A program made the translations under genes and the position numbers. Positions 7,533 through 15,113 of a stretch of DNA of 24,623 nt are shown one piece after another. The notes beneath the pieces were generated by a model that saw nothing but the letters and a program-made list of their open reading frames with translations, did no database searches and was not told where the DNA came from. Position 1 is the first letter of the stretch. Each line of letters begins with the position of its first letter. This DNA is from CAJQQY01 sp964352225. GTDB lineage: Bacteria > Bacteroidota > Bacteroidia > Chitinophagales > Saprospiraceae. Location of the stretch: the NCBI GenBank assembly GCA_964352225.1, contig CAYGRM010000051.1:1-24623 (forward strand). Direction: 5' to 3'.

Positions 7533-8087
7533 ATGAAATATATTATTCTAATAATAGCAATAAGTCTCATTCCTCATCTTATTAAAGCCCAAAAAATCGG
7601 TTCGAAAGATAAAGGGTTTGGCATTGCGTTAAATTCTAAGATTAATAGTCAGGTAAGTCCAATTTTAATCATCCCAAGTGTTTCCTATTATAAAGGAAAA
7701 AACCAATTCGAATTAGGAGTAGGGTTTTATCCATTCTTTATAGAAGAACAAAGAACATTAAGTGGTGAATTTAATTACAAGTATTTTCCAAATGGCAGAG
7801 AGAACAAATTTAATATGTTTCTGATATTATCTTCTGCGTACATTAATCAAATACAAAAAACATATTATCCTGCAACTTACCAATACCTTTTCTTGAATGG
7901 CGGATATGGTTTCCAAATCAGGATATTCAAAGGAATATATATAGGAACAAACATAAGCATAGGCATTTTTACGAACAGCAAGCAATCTGAAAATCCCTAT
8001 ATCGAACACCTTGGCTCTAAAGATTTATTTAATACATTTCACTCTAACGTTTCTTGTCAGGTAAAGATTGGGTATCTTTTTAATTGA
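7533..8087 (+). CDS. secreted barrel-like protein of unknown function
   Basis: The 184-residue protein has a Sec signal peptide (MKYIILIIAISLIPHLIKAQ). It then shows repeated amphipathic strands (ILIIPSVSYYKG, FELGVGFYPFF, FNMFLILSSAYI, YLFLNGGYGFQIRIFKGIYIGTNISIGIF) and a terminal strand CQVKIGYLFN, consistent with a small outer-membrane barrel. It follows the serine hydrolase after 22 bases and is probably cotranscribed. Its stop is TGA at 8085-8087. No motif suggests a specific role. Confidence 0.7.
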   Translation: MKYIILIIAISLIPHLIKAQKIGSKDKGFGIALNSKINSQVSPILIIPSVSYYKGKNQFELGVGFYPFFIEEQRTLSGEFNYKYFPNGRENKFNMFLILSSAYINQIQKTYYPATYQYLFLNGGYGFQIRIFKGIYIGTNISIGIFTNSKQSENPYIEHLGSKDLFNTFHSNVSCQVKIGYLFN

Positions 8088-8099
8088 GCCATTAATATA

Positions 8100-8306
8100 A
8101 TGACGAGAATAGTATTTATAACCACATTGCTACTAACTATGGCATGTTCAAATAAGAAGGAAAATGAAGCACCAACTTCTAAGCAAACACCTATAGATTT
8201 AATTACCGCTCTGGATACCAAGCAGAAACCGTTAAACGTTGTGAGAAGAACAAACAAAAACGCCCCATTCCGATTACTCGAAATGAGGCGTTTTATATTT
8301 TTATAA
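8100..8306 (+). CDS. short lipoprotein, probably 3'-truncated
   Basis: The 68-codon frame starts with a good lipoprotein signal peptide, MTRIVFITTLLLTMACSNKK, with lipobox TMAC. The following residues are polar and low in structure. The last 16 or so codons lie inside the bidirectional terminator at 8257-8294, so the C-terminus is encoded by hairpin sequence, which is unlikely for an intact gene. It is either the 5' end of a deleted lipoprotein gene joined to the terminator of sucD, or a genuinely tiny lipoprotein. It lies 12 bases after the barrel gene. Confidence 0.45.
   Translation: MTRIVFITTLLLTMACSNKKENEAPTSKQTPIDLITALDTKQKPLNVVRRTNKNAPFRLLEMRRFIFL
8257..8294. terminator. bidirectional terminator between convergent genes
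   Basis: The arms AAAACGCC (8257-8264) and GGCGTTTT (8287-8294) continue inward through CATT/AATG and CGA/TCG, with single mismatches, to a TTAC loop. TTTTATATTTTT follows on the + strand and TTTTTG on the - strand. It can end sucD transcription and the + strand accessory transcript alike. Confidence 0.85.
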
Positions 8307-8315
8307 AAATGGAAA

Positions 8316-9206
8316 TTAGTGAGCTACAACCCCAGCTTCAGCCAAAGCTTTAACCATAGTATCACCAATCATCGCTGGAGAATTTACTACGTAAATGCCA
8401 CACTCTGCCATAATTTTCATTTTTGCTTCAGCAGTATCTTCCGCACCACCAACGATAGCACCAGCATGTCCCATCGTTCTACCTTTAGGGGCAGTTTGAC
8501 CTGCGATAAAACCAACAACTGGTTTTGTTCCATGTGCTTTAATCCAATGCGCAGCATCCGCTTCCATGCTTCCTCCAATCTCTCCGATCATCACGATAGC
8601 ATCCGTATCAGGATCTTCCATCAATAATTGAACAGCTTGTTGAGTCGTAGTTCCAATAATTGGATCACCACCGATTCCAATACAAGTTGATTGTCCTAAA
8701 CCAGCTTTCGTGATTTGATCAACTGCTTCGTAGGTCAATGTACCTGAACGAGAAACGATTCCGATACGTCCTGGGTTATGAATAAATCCAGGCATAATTC
8801 CAACTTTCGCTTCGCCTGGAGTCATTACACCCGGGCAGTTTGGCCCAACCATTCGACAATCTTTGTCAGATAAAAATGCATTTACTTTTACCATATCTTG
8901 GACAGGAATTCCTTCGGTAATACAAATGATTACTTTGATTCCAGCATCTGCAGCTTCCATAATCGCATCAGCAGCAAATGCTGGCGGTACAAAAATAATA
9001 GAAGTATCTGCTCCTGCTTTTTCAACTGCCTCAGCAACTGTATTAAAAACTGGACGATCCAAATGAGTAGTTCCCCCTTTTCCAGGAGTCACCCCACCTA
9101 CTACAGGTGTTCCATATTCGATCATTTGACCAGCATGAAATGTACCTTCTTTTCCAGTAAATCCTTGAACGATAATTTTGGAATCTTTTCCTACTAAAAC
9201 TGCCAT
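8316..9206 (-). CDS. sucD: succinate-CoA ligase (succinyl-CoA synthetase) alpha subunit
   Basis: The 296-residue protein is the catalytic alpha subunit of the TCA-cycle enzyme that converts succinyl-CoA to succinate with substrate-level phosphorylation. The N-terminal CoA-binding Rossmann domain has VQGFTGKEGTFH (13-24) and GGVTPGKGG (37-45). The phosphohistidine loop is GRTMGHAGAIVGG with His247. GPNCPG (121-126) and SRSGTLTYE (152-160) are family signatures. Length is normal for the family. The beta subunit gene sucC is not in the window. It follows ftsB after 51 bases and ends at the bidirectional terminator. In transcription order it is the last gene of the - strand block. Confidence 0.97.
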   Translation of the reverse strand: MAVLVGKDSKIIVQGFTGKEGTFHAGQMIEYGTPVVGGVTPGKGGTTHLDRPVFNTVAEAVEKAGADTSIIFVPPAFAADAIMEAADAGIKVIICITEGIPVQDMVKVNAFLSDKDCRMVGPNCPGVMTPGEAKVGIMPGFIHNPGRIGIVSRSGTLTYEAVDQITKAGLGQSTCIGIGGDPIIGTTTQQAVQLLMEDPDTDAIVMIGEIGGSMEADAAHWIKAHGTKPVVGFIAGQTAPKGRTMGHAGAIVGGAEDTAEAKMKIMAECGIYVVNSPAMIGDTMVKALAEAGVVAH

Positions 9207-9257
9207 CTTTATTTTTTTATTAGTTTAAATTTAATTTGAAGTTCAATTTATCAAAAG

Positions 9258-9581
9258 TCAATTACTATTTTCTTCTTCCTCAAAAATGAAAACATCTTCG
9301 GTATTCTTTTTCATAAAATAATGTTCTCGAGCATATTTTTCGATATTGAGTTGTAAGTCTTTTTTATCTTTTTTGACTTGTTCAATTTGCTCGATATAGT
9401 AATCTCTATCTGCCTCCATTTGTTGTACCTTTTGACTCAATCCCCAATTTTCATATAATCCATGCCTATCAAAGAAAACCATCCACATTACCACAAATAC
9501 AAGCACTAAAAAGTACTTATTTTTTATTGGAGCAGGAATTGCTCGAGTAATGGGTTTAAATGGATTATTTCTCAAAGCCAT
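9258..9581 (-). CDS. FtsB/DivIC-family septum formation protein
   Basis: The 107-residue protein has a short cytoplasmic N-terminus with basic residues (about 1-22), one transmembrane helix (YFLVLVFVVMWMVFF, about 23-37) and a coiled coil (about 48-83, LSQKVQQMEADRDYYIEQIEQVKKDKKDLQ). It ends in the family motif EKYAREHYFMKKNTEDVFIFEE. This is the layout of FtsB/DivIC, the divisome bitopic protein that pairs with FtsL and FtsQ/DivIB. Position directly after eno matches the usual location of this gene in many bacteria. The stop codon is TGA, evidence that TGA terminates in this genome. Confidence 0.88.
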   Translation of the reverse strand: MALRNNPFKPITRAIPAPIKNKYFLVLVFVVMWMVFFDRHGLYENWGLSQKVQQMEADRDYYIEQIEQVKKDKKDLQLNIEKYAREHYFMKKNTEDVFIFEEEENSN

Positions 9582-9606
9582 AGTCTAGGCATTTTTTTTT
9601 CAAGGG

Positions 9607-9636
9607 CAAATATAGGCTTTTTTGGTGATGAGTTAA
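9607..9636 (-). promoter_or_regulatory. candidate promoter for the ftsB-like gene
   Basis: On the - strand TATATTTG (9607-9614) fits the Bacteroidota -7 box TAnnTTTG exactly. At the correct 19-base spacing the -33 box is TTA (9634-9636) instead of TTG. Transcription would begin about 20 bases before the ATG at 9581. Confidence 0.45.
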
Positions 9637-9638
9637 AA

Positions 9639-9690
9639 GTGATAAGCGATGAGTTTTACCATTTATTTTATAATCCTCATCTCTTATCAC
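9639..9690 (-). terminator. hairpin between eno and ftsB
   Basis: GTGATAAGCGATGAG (9639-9653) pairs with CTCATCTCTTATCAC (9676-9690) at 14 of 15 positions around a 22-base loop. It begins 20 bases after the eno stop on the - strand. Only a weak T-stretch (CACTTTT) follows, so termination may be partial. The arms are made of iterated GATGAG/GATAAG words. Confidence 0.6.
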
Positions 9691-9710
9691 TCATAGATCA
9701 TCACTTTTTA

Positions 9711-10994
9711 CTAACCTAAAAGTGCTTTTCCTGGATAAACTGCAGCATCTCCTAATTCTTCTTGGATGCGCAACAATTGATTGTATTTTGCGATTCTATC
9801 AGATCGAGAAGCTGAACCCGTTTTAATTTGTCCCGTATTTAATGCAACTGCCAAATCAGCAATCGTTGTATCTTCCGTTTCTCCTGATCGGTGACTCATT
9901 ACAGAAGTGAATGAATGGCGATTGGCCAAATTCACCGCTTCGATTGTTTCAGTCAAAGAACCGATTTGATTCACTTTGATCAAAATTGAATTGGCAGATG
10001 CTTCTTCAATTCCTCTTTGCAATCGAGTGGTATTGGTAACAAAAAGATCATCTCCAACTAACTGACATCGGTCTCCGATAGAAGCAGTTAAAGCTTTCCA
10101 TCCTGACCAATCATCTTCGTCTAATCCATCCTCAATAGAAAGAATTGGATATTTATCCACCCAACTTTTCCAATAATCAACCATTTCTGAGCTAGTCAAT
10201 TTATCTCCTGTCGAAGAGGCAAAGTGATATACTTTTTCTTCTGCATTATAAAACTCAGAAGCTGCAGCATCCATCGCAATCAAAATATCAACACCTGGTT
10301 TGTATCCAGCTTTTTCAATTGATTGCAAAACGATTTCGATGGCTTCGTGATTTGATTTAATATTTGGAGCAAAACCACCTTCGTCACCCACGTTAGTGGA
10401 GTAACCTTTTGATTTTAAAACACTTTTTAAAGTATGAAAAACCTCCACTCCCATTCTTAATCCTTCTGAAAAAATCTCCGCTCCAACAGGCATAATCATG
10501 AATTCCTGAAAGTCAATGCTATTATCTGCATGAGATCCTCCATTCAAAATATTCATCATCGGAACAGGCAAAACATGTGCGTTTACGCCTCCCAAATATC
10601 TATAAAGTGGTTGTTCTAATTCAGCAGCAGCAGCTTTAGCGACAGCCAAAGAAACACCTAGAATAGCATTTGCACCTAGTTTAGATTTATTAGCCGTACC
10701 ATCTAAAGCTATCATGGTTTGATCAATCTCTCTTTGCTCAAAAACACTTGTTCCTATCAAATTATCTCTAATTTCTTCTTCCACATTAGAACATGCTTTT
10801 AGCACTCCTTTTCCGAGGTATCTTGATTTGTCACCATCTCTTAATTCAACTGCTTCATACTTTCCAGTTGATGCTCCAGAAGGAACTGCAGCTAATCCAG
10901 TATGACCTGTCTCGGTTATTACTTCTACTTCTACGGTTGGATTTCCACGAGAATCTAAAATTTCTCTTGCGTGAATGTCAATAATTGCACTCAT
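9711..10994 (-). CDS. eno: enolase (phosphopyruvate hydratase)
   Basis: The 427-residue protein interconverts 2-phosphoglycerate and phosphoenolpyruvate in glycolysis and gluconeogenesis. The N-terminal motif MSAIIDIHAREILDSRGNPT and the ASTGKYEAVELRD loop are diagnostic. Metal and catalytic regions are visible as AMDAAASEF, LSIEDGLDEDDW, VGDDLFVTN and ILIKVNQIG, which carries the catalytic Lys. The enolase signature follows, with SHRSGETEDT near the C-terminus. The frame is open to 11207 but the added 71 residues resemble nothing. The ATG at 10994 gives the family's normal start and length. It follows carA behind a terminator, so it probably has its own promoter. Confidence 0.98.
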   Translation of the reverse strand: MSAIIDIHAREILDSRGNPTVEVEVITETGHTGLAAVPSGASTGKYEAVELRDGDKSRYLGKGVLKACSNVEEEIRDNLIGTSVFEQREIDQTMIALDGTANKSKLGANAILGVSLAVAKAAAAELEQPLYRYLGGVNAHVLPVPMMNILNGGSHADNSIDFQEFMIMPVGAEIFSEGLRMGVEVFHTLKSVLKSKGYSTNVGDEGGFAPNIKSNHEAIEIVLQSIEKAGYKPGVDILIAMDAAASEFYNAEEKVYHFASSTGDKLTSSEMVDYWKSWVDKYPILSIEDGLDEDDWSGWKALTASIGDRCQLVGDDLFVTNTTRLQRGIEEASANSILIKVNQIGSLTETIEAVNLANRHSFTSVMSHRSGETEDTTIADLAVALNTGQIKTGSASRSDRIAKYNQLLRIQEELGDAAVYPGKALLG

Positions 10995-11104
10995 GTTTAA
11001 ACTGTTTTTTAACTCCGTTTTGGAACAGAATTGATTTGAAAAAATTAGGTTATCTCTTTTTGATTGAGAATGGTTAGTGCATTCAAAAGGTAGTTTTGAA
11101 GGTG

Positions 11105-11112
11105 CAAAGAAA
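11105..11112 (-). promoter_or_regulatory. candidate eno promoter -7 box
   Basis: The - strand reads TTTCTTTGCACC at 11101-11112, close to the frequent Bacteroidota form TAnnTTTGCA, with T in place of A at the second position. No TTG is found at the expected -33 position. It would give a leader of roughly 105 nt. The region lies between the carA terminator and eno, where a promoter is expected. Confidence 0.35.
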
Positions 11113-11175
11113 CGAAAAATTTGGGGGGAATTTGAGTTTTGAAAAGAACAAAATTCATCTCTTTTAAAATAACAA

Positions 11176-11203
11176 AAGCGAGCCTTATAATTAGGGCTCG
11201 CTT
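11176..11203 (-). terminator. intrinsic terminator after carA
   Basis: AAGCGAGCC (11176-11184) and GGCTCGCTT (11195-11203) form a perfect 9-bp GC-rich stem around a 10-base loop. On the - strand TTTTGTTATTTT follows. It begins about 30 bases after the carA stop. Confidence 0.85.
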
Positions 11204-11233
11204 CCATTTATATTTTTAAATCACAATTGAGTG

Positions 11234-12349
11234 CTATTGTCCTACTCCAACTTTTGCATCCTCTTCTAACATCTCTAAAAACTGATCAAAAAGGTATCTC
11301 GCATCGTGTGGTCCAGGAGCAGCTTCTGGGTGATATTGAACTGAAAACGCTTTTTTATTTTTCACTTTAATACCTTCGATCGTTTCATCATTCAAATTTA
11401 CATGAGTGATTTCTACTTTATCGCTTGCTTTGATTGCATCTGGACTTACCCCAAAACCATGATTTTGGCTAGTAATTTCACATTTTCCAGTTACTAAATT
11501 TTTCACAGGGTGATTAATTCCTCGATGTCCGTGGTGCATTTTGTAGGTAGGAATATCGTTGGCCAAAGCTAAAATTTGATGTCCAAGACAAATTCCAAAA
11601 AGTGGTTTATCTTCTTTTAAAAATTCTTTAGTTGAAGCTACGGCGTAGTCCATTGGTTCTGGATCGCCAGGCCCATTTGAAAGAAAATATCCATCTGGAT
11701 TCCATGCAATTACATCAGCAGCAGGTGTCTTTGCTGGAAAAACTTGAAGGTAACAATTACGTTTTGTGAAATTACGAAGGATATTCGTTTTGGTTCCAAA
11801 GTCCATCACAGCAACTTTAAATTTAGCTGTAGGATCTCCATAAAAGTATGGTTCCTTAGTACTTACCTTACTTGCTAATTCTAACCCAGCCATACTTGGA
11901 GCTTTTTTCAAAAGCTGTTTCAATTCTTCTAAATCTAAAATTTCAGAAGAAATAATCCCATTCATCGCTCCTTTAGTTCGGATATGTCTAACTATAGCGC
12001 GAGTATCTAAATCTGAAATTCCAACTAAGCTTTCTTTCTCAAAATAATCCTGAATAGATTCTTCAGCCATTTTACGAGAATATTGCCATGTAAAATTTTT
12101 ACAAATCAAACCTGAAATCTTAATAGAAGCTGATTCCGTATCGACATTTGTTGTTCCATAGTTTCCAATATGTGCATTTGTTGCAACTAATAATTGGCCA
12201 AAATAAGATGGATCTGTAAAAACTTCTTGGTAACCAGTCATTCCTGTATTGAAGCAAATCTCACCTGTTGTGGTGCCGATTGCTCCTGCTGATTTTCCGT
12301 AAAAAATTGTTCCATCCTCTAATAATAAAACTGCAGGTACTTGTTTCAT
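11234..12349 (-). CDS. carA: carbamoyl-phosphate synthase small subunit
   Basis: The 371-residue glutaminase subunit supplies ammonia from glutamine to the large subunit for carbamoyl phosphate, the precursor of pyrimidines and arginine. The N-terminal CPSase small domain shows LEDGTIFYGKS and CFNTGMTGYQEVFTDPSY. The C-terminal class I glutamine amidotransferase domain has LSNGPGDP, GICLGHQ with nucleophile Cys254, and YHPEAAPGP with His340 and Glu342. The frame can be extended to a TTG at 12361, but the ATG at 12349 matches family starts. carB is not present. It follows rplQ after a strong terminator; the location next to the ribosomal alpha operon is, to my knowledge, common in Bacteroidota. 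Confidence 0.97.
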   Translation of the reverse strand: MKQVPAVLLLEDGTIFYGKSAGAIGTTTGEICFNTGMTGYQEVFTDPSYFGQLLVATNAHIGNYGTTNVDTESASIKISGLICKNFTWQYSRKMAEESIQDYFEKESLVGISDLDTRAIVRHIRTKGAMNGIISSEILDLEELKQLLKKAPSMAGLELASKVSTKEPYFYGDPTAKFKVAVMDFGTKTNILRNFTKRNCYLQVFPAKTPAADVIAWNPDGYFLSNGPGDPEPMDYAVASTKEFLKEDKPLFGICLGHQILALANDIPTYKMHHGHRGINHPVKNLVTGKCEITSQNHGFGVSPDAIKASDKVEITHVNLNDETIEGIKVKNKKAFSVQYHPEAAPGPHDARYLFDQFLEMLEEDAKVGVGQ

Positions 12350-12440
12350 GTTAAAAGTCAATTATAAATTGTAGAATATGATTAAATCCGTAAACCTTGT
12401 ATATAAGGTAAGTAACTCCTAAAAGTTTATTTTTTCCTAA

Positions 12441-12480
12441 AAAAAAGGCTGTTCACTTGGAAAGTAGAACAGCCTTTTTT
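12441..12480 (-). terminator. strong intrinsic terminator after rplQ
   Basis: A perfect 14-bp inverted repeat (12441-12454 with 12467-12480; core GGCTGTTC / GAACAGCC) has a 12-base loop and A-runs and T-runs on both flanks. On the - strand the stem is followed by at least eight T. It closes the ribosomal alpha operon. Confidence 0.93.
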
Positions 12481-12506
12481 ATTAAACTATAATGAAATCA
12501 TAATAA

Positions 12507-13106
12507 TTATTCTTCCTCAGATGAATCAGAATCTTTAGTATGAGTATCTTCATTTACAACTGTTCCAGATTCTTCAACCGTATCACTCATCAATATATCC
12601 ATTTCTGGATCATCTCCTTTTACTACTTCTTCAGCTGAATCAGCAACTACAGCAGCAGCGCTAGCGGTTGCAGCAGCAGTTTTAGCACCACCTCTTCTTC
12701 TACGAGTTTTCTTCTTACTTCCAGTTGGTTTATCGTTAGTGTAAACAGTATTGTAATCTACAAATTCGATCATTGCCAGTTCTGCAGAATCACCTTTACG
12801 GAAACCAGTTTTGATAATTCTTAAATATCCCCCCGGTCGATCTGCAATTTTTAGTGCAACGTTGTCAAATAATTCTTGAACTGATTCTTTACTTTGTAAA
12901 TAACTAAAAACAACCCGTCGAGAGTGAGTAGTATTTGTTTTACATTTTGTAATAATTGGCTCCAAATGAAGTCTCAATGCTTTAGCTTTAGCCAAAGTTG
13001 TATTAATTCTTTTGTGCTCAATCAAGGAGTTAGACATGTTTTTCAACAATGCTGTTCTATGGCCTTTTTTTCGACCTAAGTGGTTAAACTTTTTACCGTG
13101 TCTCAT
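12507..13106 (-). CDS. rplQ: 50S ribosomal protein L17 with long C-terminal extension
   Basis: L17 binds 23S rRNA at the solvent side of the large subunit near the exit tunnel. Residues 1 to about 128 are the conserved protein: MRHGKKFNHLGRKKGHRTAL, then NMSNSLIEHKRINTTLAKAK, ending near AELAMIEFVDYN. The family norm is about 115-130 residues; this one has 199. The extra part is a basic patch (KKKTRRRRGG), an Ala-rich linker, and a strongly acidic Ser/Glu/Asp tail ending DSDSSEEE. The tail is low complexity and probably disordered. It is the last gene of the alpha operon, separated from rpoA by 153 bases with two hairpins. Confidence 0.97.
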   Translation of the reverse strand: MRHGKKFNHLGRKKGHRTALLKNMSNSLIEHKRINTTLAKAKALRLHLEPIITKCKTNTTHSRRVVFSYLQSKESVQELFDNVALKIADRPGGYLRIIKTGFRKGDSAELAMIEFVDYNTVYTNDKPTGSKKKTRRRRGGAKTAAATASAAAVVADSAEEVVKGDDPEMDILMSDTVEESGTVVNEDTHTKDSDSSEEE

Positions 13107-13147
13107 TTTTGACTTGTTTAATTTTTAATTAAAAAATAAAGAACATC

Positions 13148-13183
13148 GCAGCACCGGAATCATTTTGATGCGTCGGTTACTGC
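13148..13183 (-). other. imperfect hairpin upstream of rplQ
   Basis: Short complementary blocks GCAG/CTGC, ACCG/CGGT and ATCA/TGAT can stack into one stem with small internal loops (13148-13183). It lies in the rplQ leader, 42 bases before its ATG. It is weaker than its neighbour at 13204-13247 and may be incidental or a leader structure. Confidence 0.35.
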
Positions 13184-13203
13184 ATTTATATGGATTAAAA
13201 AAT

Positions 13204-13247
13204 TATGGATTCATGATTAAGAATTAATTTATAATCGTGAATCCATA
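13204..13247 (-). terminator. terminator-like hairpin between rpoA and rplQ
   Basis: TATGGATTCATGATTA (13204-13219) pairs with TAATCGTGAATCCATA (13232-13247) with one mismatch over 16 pairs; the loop is 12 bases. On the - strand AATTTTTTAA follows directly. It starts 12 bases after the rpoA stop. It would reduce rplQ expression relative to rpoA, or stabilise the upstream 3' end. Confidence 0.75.
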
Positions 13248-13259
13248 GTTTTTAATCTC

Positions 13260-14258
13260 TTACTCTTCGTCTAATTTATACTTTGATAAATCCATTCCAA
13301 AAGTTAATCCTTTGTCTTGGAGTAATTCTTCGATCTCAACCAAAGATTTCTTACCAAAATTTCTAAATTTCAACAATTCATGAGTGTCATACTTTACCAT
13401 TTCAGCTAAAGAATTAATCTTAGCTGCTTTCAAGCAGTTATATGCTCTAACAGAAAGATCCAAATCTTCCAAAGATGTTTTCAACAGCTTACGCATGTGT
13501 AAGATGTGCTCATCTACAATGTTGTCCTCACGGCTACCACCATCTTCGAAGGTGATATTCTCATCAGTAATCAACATTAAGTGTTGGATCAAAATTCGGG
13601 AAGCATCTTTAATAGCTTCTTCTGGATGAATTGTTCCATCAGTTTTTACATCGATAGTCAATTTCTCATAATCTGTTCTTTGACCTACACGAGTGTTAGA
13701 TACTTTGTATGCAACATTCTTGATCGGTGTATAGATTGCATCGATTGGAATAACTCCAATTGCTGCATCTTTTGGCAAATTCTCATCCGCAGGAACATAA
13801 CCACGACCTTTGGTAATCGTTAATTCCATCTCGAGATTTACAAATGGCTCCATATTGCAAACTAGCAAATCTGGATTCATTATTTTGAAAACATTAGTGT
13901 GCTCTTCGATATCGCCAGCTCTAAACTCTTCTTTTCCACTAATTGTTAAATATATTTTTTCAGAAGAAATATCTTCGTCAGCAATTAATTGCTTGATTCG
14001 GATTTGTTTCAAATTCAAAATAATATCAACTACATCTTCCACTACTCCTCGGATGGTAGCAAATTCATGCTCCACACCAGCAATACGTACTGCAGAAATA
14101 GCGAAACCTTCCAAAGAGGAAAGTAAAACTCTTCTTAATGAGTTCCCTACTGTTTGACCGAATCCTGGTTCAAGTGGTTTGAAATCGAAAGTACCCTCGA
14201 AGTCGTTGGCTTTCTGCATCAAAATCTTGTCAGGCTTCTGGAAATTTAAAATGCTCAT
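13260..14258 (-). CDS. rpoA: RNA polymerase alpha subunit
   Basis: The 332-residue protein is the alpha subunit that nucleates RNA polymerase assembly. The N-terminal dimerisation domain (about 1-235) has FEGTFDFKPLEPGFGQTVGN and LRRVLLSSLEGFAISAVRI. The C-terminal domain that contacts DNA and activators (about 255-320) has LDLSVRAYNCLKAAKINSL and KFRNFGKKSLVEIEELL. Length is normal for the family. It follows rpsD after 180 bases, a long gap for this operon, which holds two hairpins and no obvious TAnnTTTG promoter. Confidence 0.98.
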   Translation of the reverse strand: MSILNFQKPDKILMQKANDFEGTFDFKPLEPGFGQTVGNSLRRVLLSSLEGFAISAVRIAGVEHEFATIRGVVEDVVDIILNLKQIRIKQLIADEDISSEKIYLTISGKEEFRAGDIEEHTNVFKIMNPDLLVCNMEPFVNLEMELTITKGRGYVPADENLPKDAAIGVIPIDAIYTPIKNVAYKVSNTRVGQRTDYEKLTIDVKTDGTIHPEEAIKDASRILIQHLMLITDENITFEDGGSREDNIVDEHILHMRKLLKTSLEDLDLSVRAYNCLKAAKINSLAEMVKYDTHELLKFRNFGKKSLVEIEELLQDKGLTFGMDLSKYKLDEE

Positions 14259-14394
14259 ATTTATTGGAGGTATTATTTGAAGAAAAATGAATTAATCAAA
14301 ACTCAAAAAAGTAAAATTTGGAACACTTTACTTTGTTTAATTGGGCTTTAATCTTTTTGAAAATACTGTGCAGTAATTCAGTAGTATAAAACAA

Positions 14395-14429
14395 TCAGCA
14401 ACAACTGATGAAGTATCAATTGTTGCTGA
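14395..14429 (-). terminator. terminator-like hairpin between rpsD and rpoA
   Basis: TCAGCAACAA (14395-14404) pairs perfectly with TTGTTGCTGA (14420-14429). The stem continues inward with TGAT/ATCA (14406-14409, 14415-14418) across a one-base mismatch to a 5-base loop. On the - strand TTGTTTTAT follows. It begins 10 bases after the rpsD stop. A second AT-rich stem (AAGTAAA and TTTACTT, near 14307-14335) lies closer to rpoA. Confidence 0.7.
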
Positions 14430-14438
14430 AGTTTAATT

Positions 14439-15053
14439 TTATTTAGAGTATAACTCGACAATCAACTGTTCGTTGATGTTCTCTGGAATGTTTTCTCTTT
14501 CAGGATATTCTAAGAATTTACCGGTCATTTTGGATGGAGTAAACTCAATCCAACCAAATTTCTTAGATTCATTTTTATTAGCGTTAATGCTTTCTTCAAC
14601 AATAAGCAATCCTTGAGATTTTCCTCGAACTGAAATCACATCACCGGGGTATAATTGAGTTGAAGGAATATTATTAACGATTCCGTTAATTACGATATGC
14701 TTGTGAGAAACTAATTGACGAGCTGCTCTTCGAGTAGGAGCAATTCCCATTCTGTAAACAGTATTATCTAATCTAGCTTCTAAGAATTGAAGTAAAATTT
14801 CACCAGTAACTCCACTCTTACGAGTTGCTTTTTCAAACAAATTTCGGAATTGACGCTCCAATACACCATATGTGTACTTAGCTTTTTGCTTTTCCATTAA
14901 TTGGTTAGCATAATCCGACTTTTGTTTTCTCTTACGAGAGTTACCGTGCTGTCCCGGAGCATATTTCTTTTTTTCAAAAGCCTTGTCAAAACCAAAGATT
15001 GGTTCTCCTAATGCTCTAGCTTTTTTTGAAGTGGGTCCAGTATATCTTGCCAT
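14439..15053 (-). CDS. rpsD: 30S ribosomal protein S4
   Basis: The 204-residue primary 16S rRNA-binding protein nucleates 30S body assembly. It starts MARYTGPTSKKARALGEPIF and shows KKYAPGQHG, then the S4 RNA-binding domain (LEARLDNTVYRMGIAPTRRAARQLVSHKHIVING, about 95-128). The N-terminal region has no cysteines, so this is the zinc-free type. Length is normal. In enteric bacteria S4 autoregulates the alpha operon; whether it does here is unknown, but structured RNA flanks this gene on the rpoA side. It lies 60 bases after rpsK. Confidence 0.98.
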   Translation of the reverse strand: MARYTGPTSKKARALGEPIFGFDKAFEKKKYAPGQHGNSRKRKQKSDYANQLMEKQKAKYTYGVLERQFRNLFEKATRKSGVTGEILLQFLEARLDNTVYRMGIAPTRRAARQLVSHKHIVINGIVNNIPSTQLYPGDVISVRGKSQGLLIVEESINANKNESKKFGWIEFTPSKMTGKFLEYPERENIPENINEQLIVELYSK

Positions 15054-15113
15054 TTCTAATTATGATTTTCTATGGATTTATTTCCTTATGGAAAAAATGT
15101 TTCCCAAAAGGGA

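Noticed and set aside
10995..11207. N-terminal extension of the enolase frame by 71 codons
   Set aside because: The extra peptide is Cys/Phe/Ser rich with no similarity to enolase, and the downstream ATG gives the exact family start.
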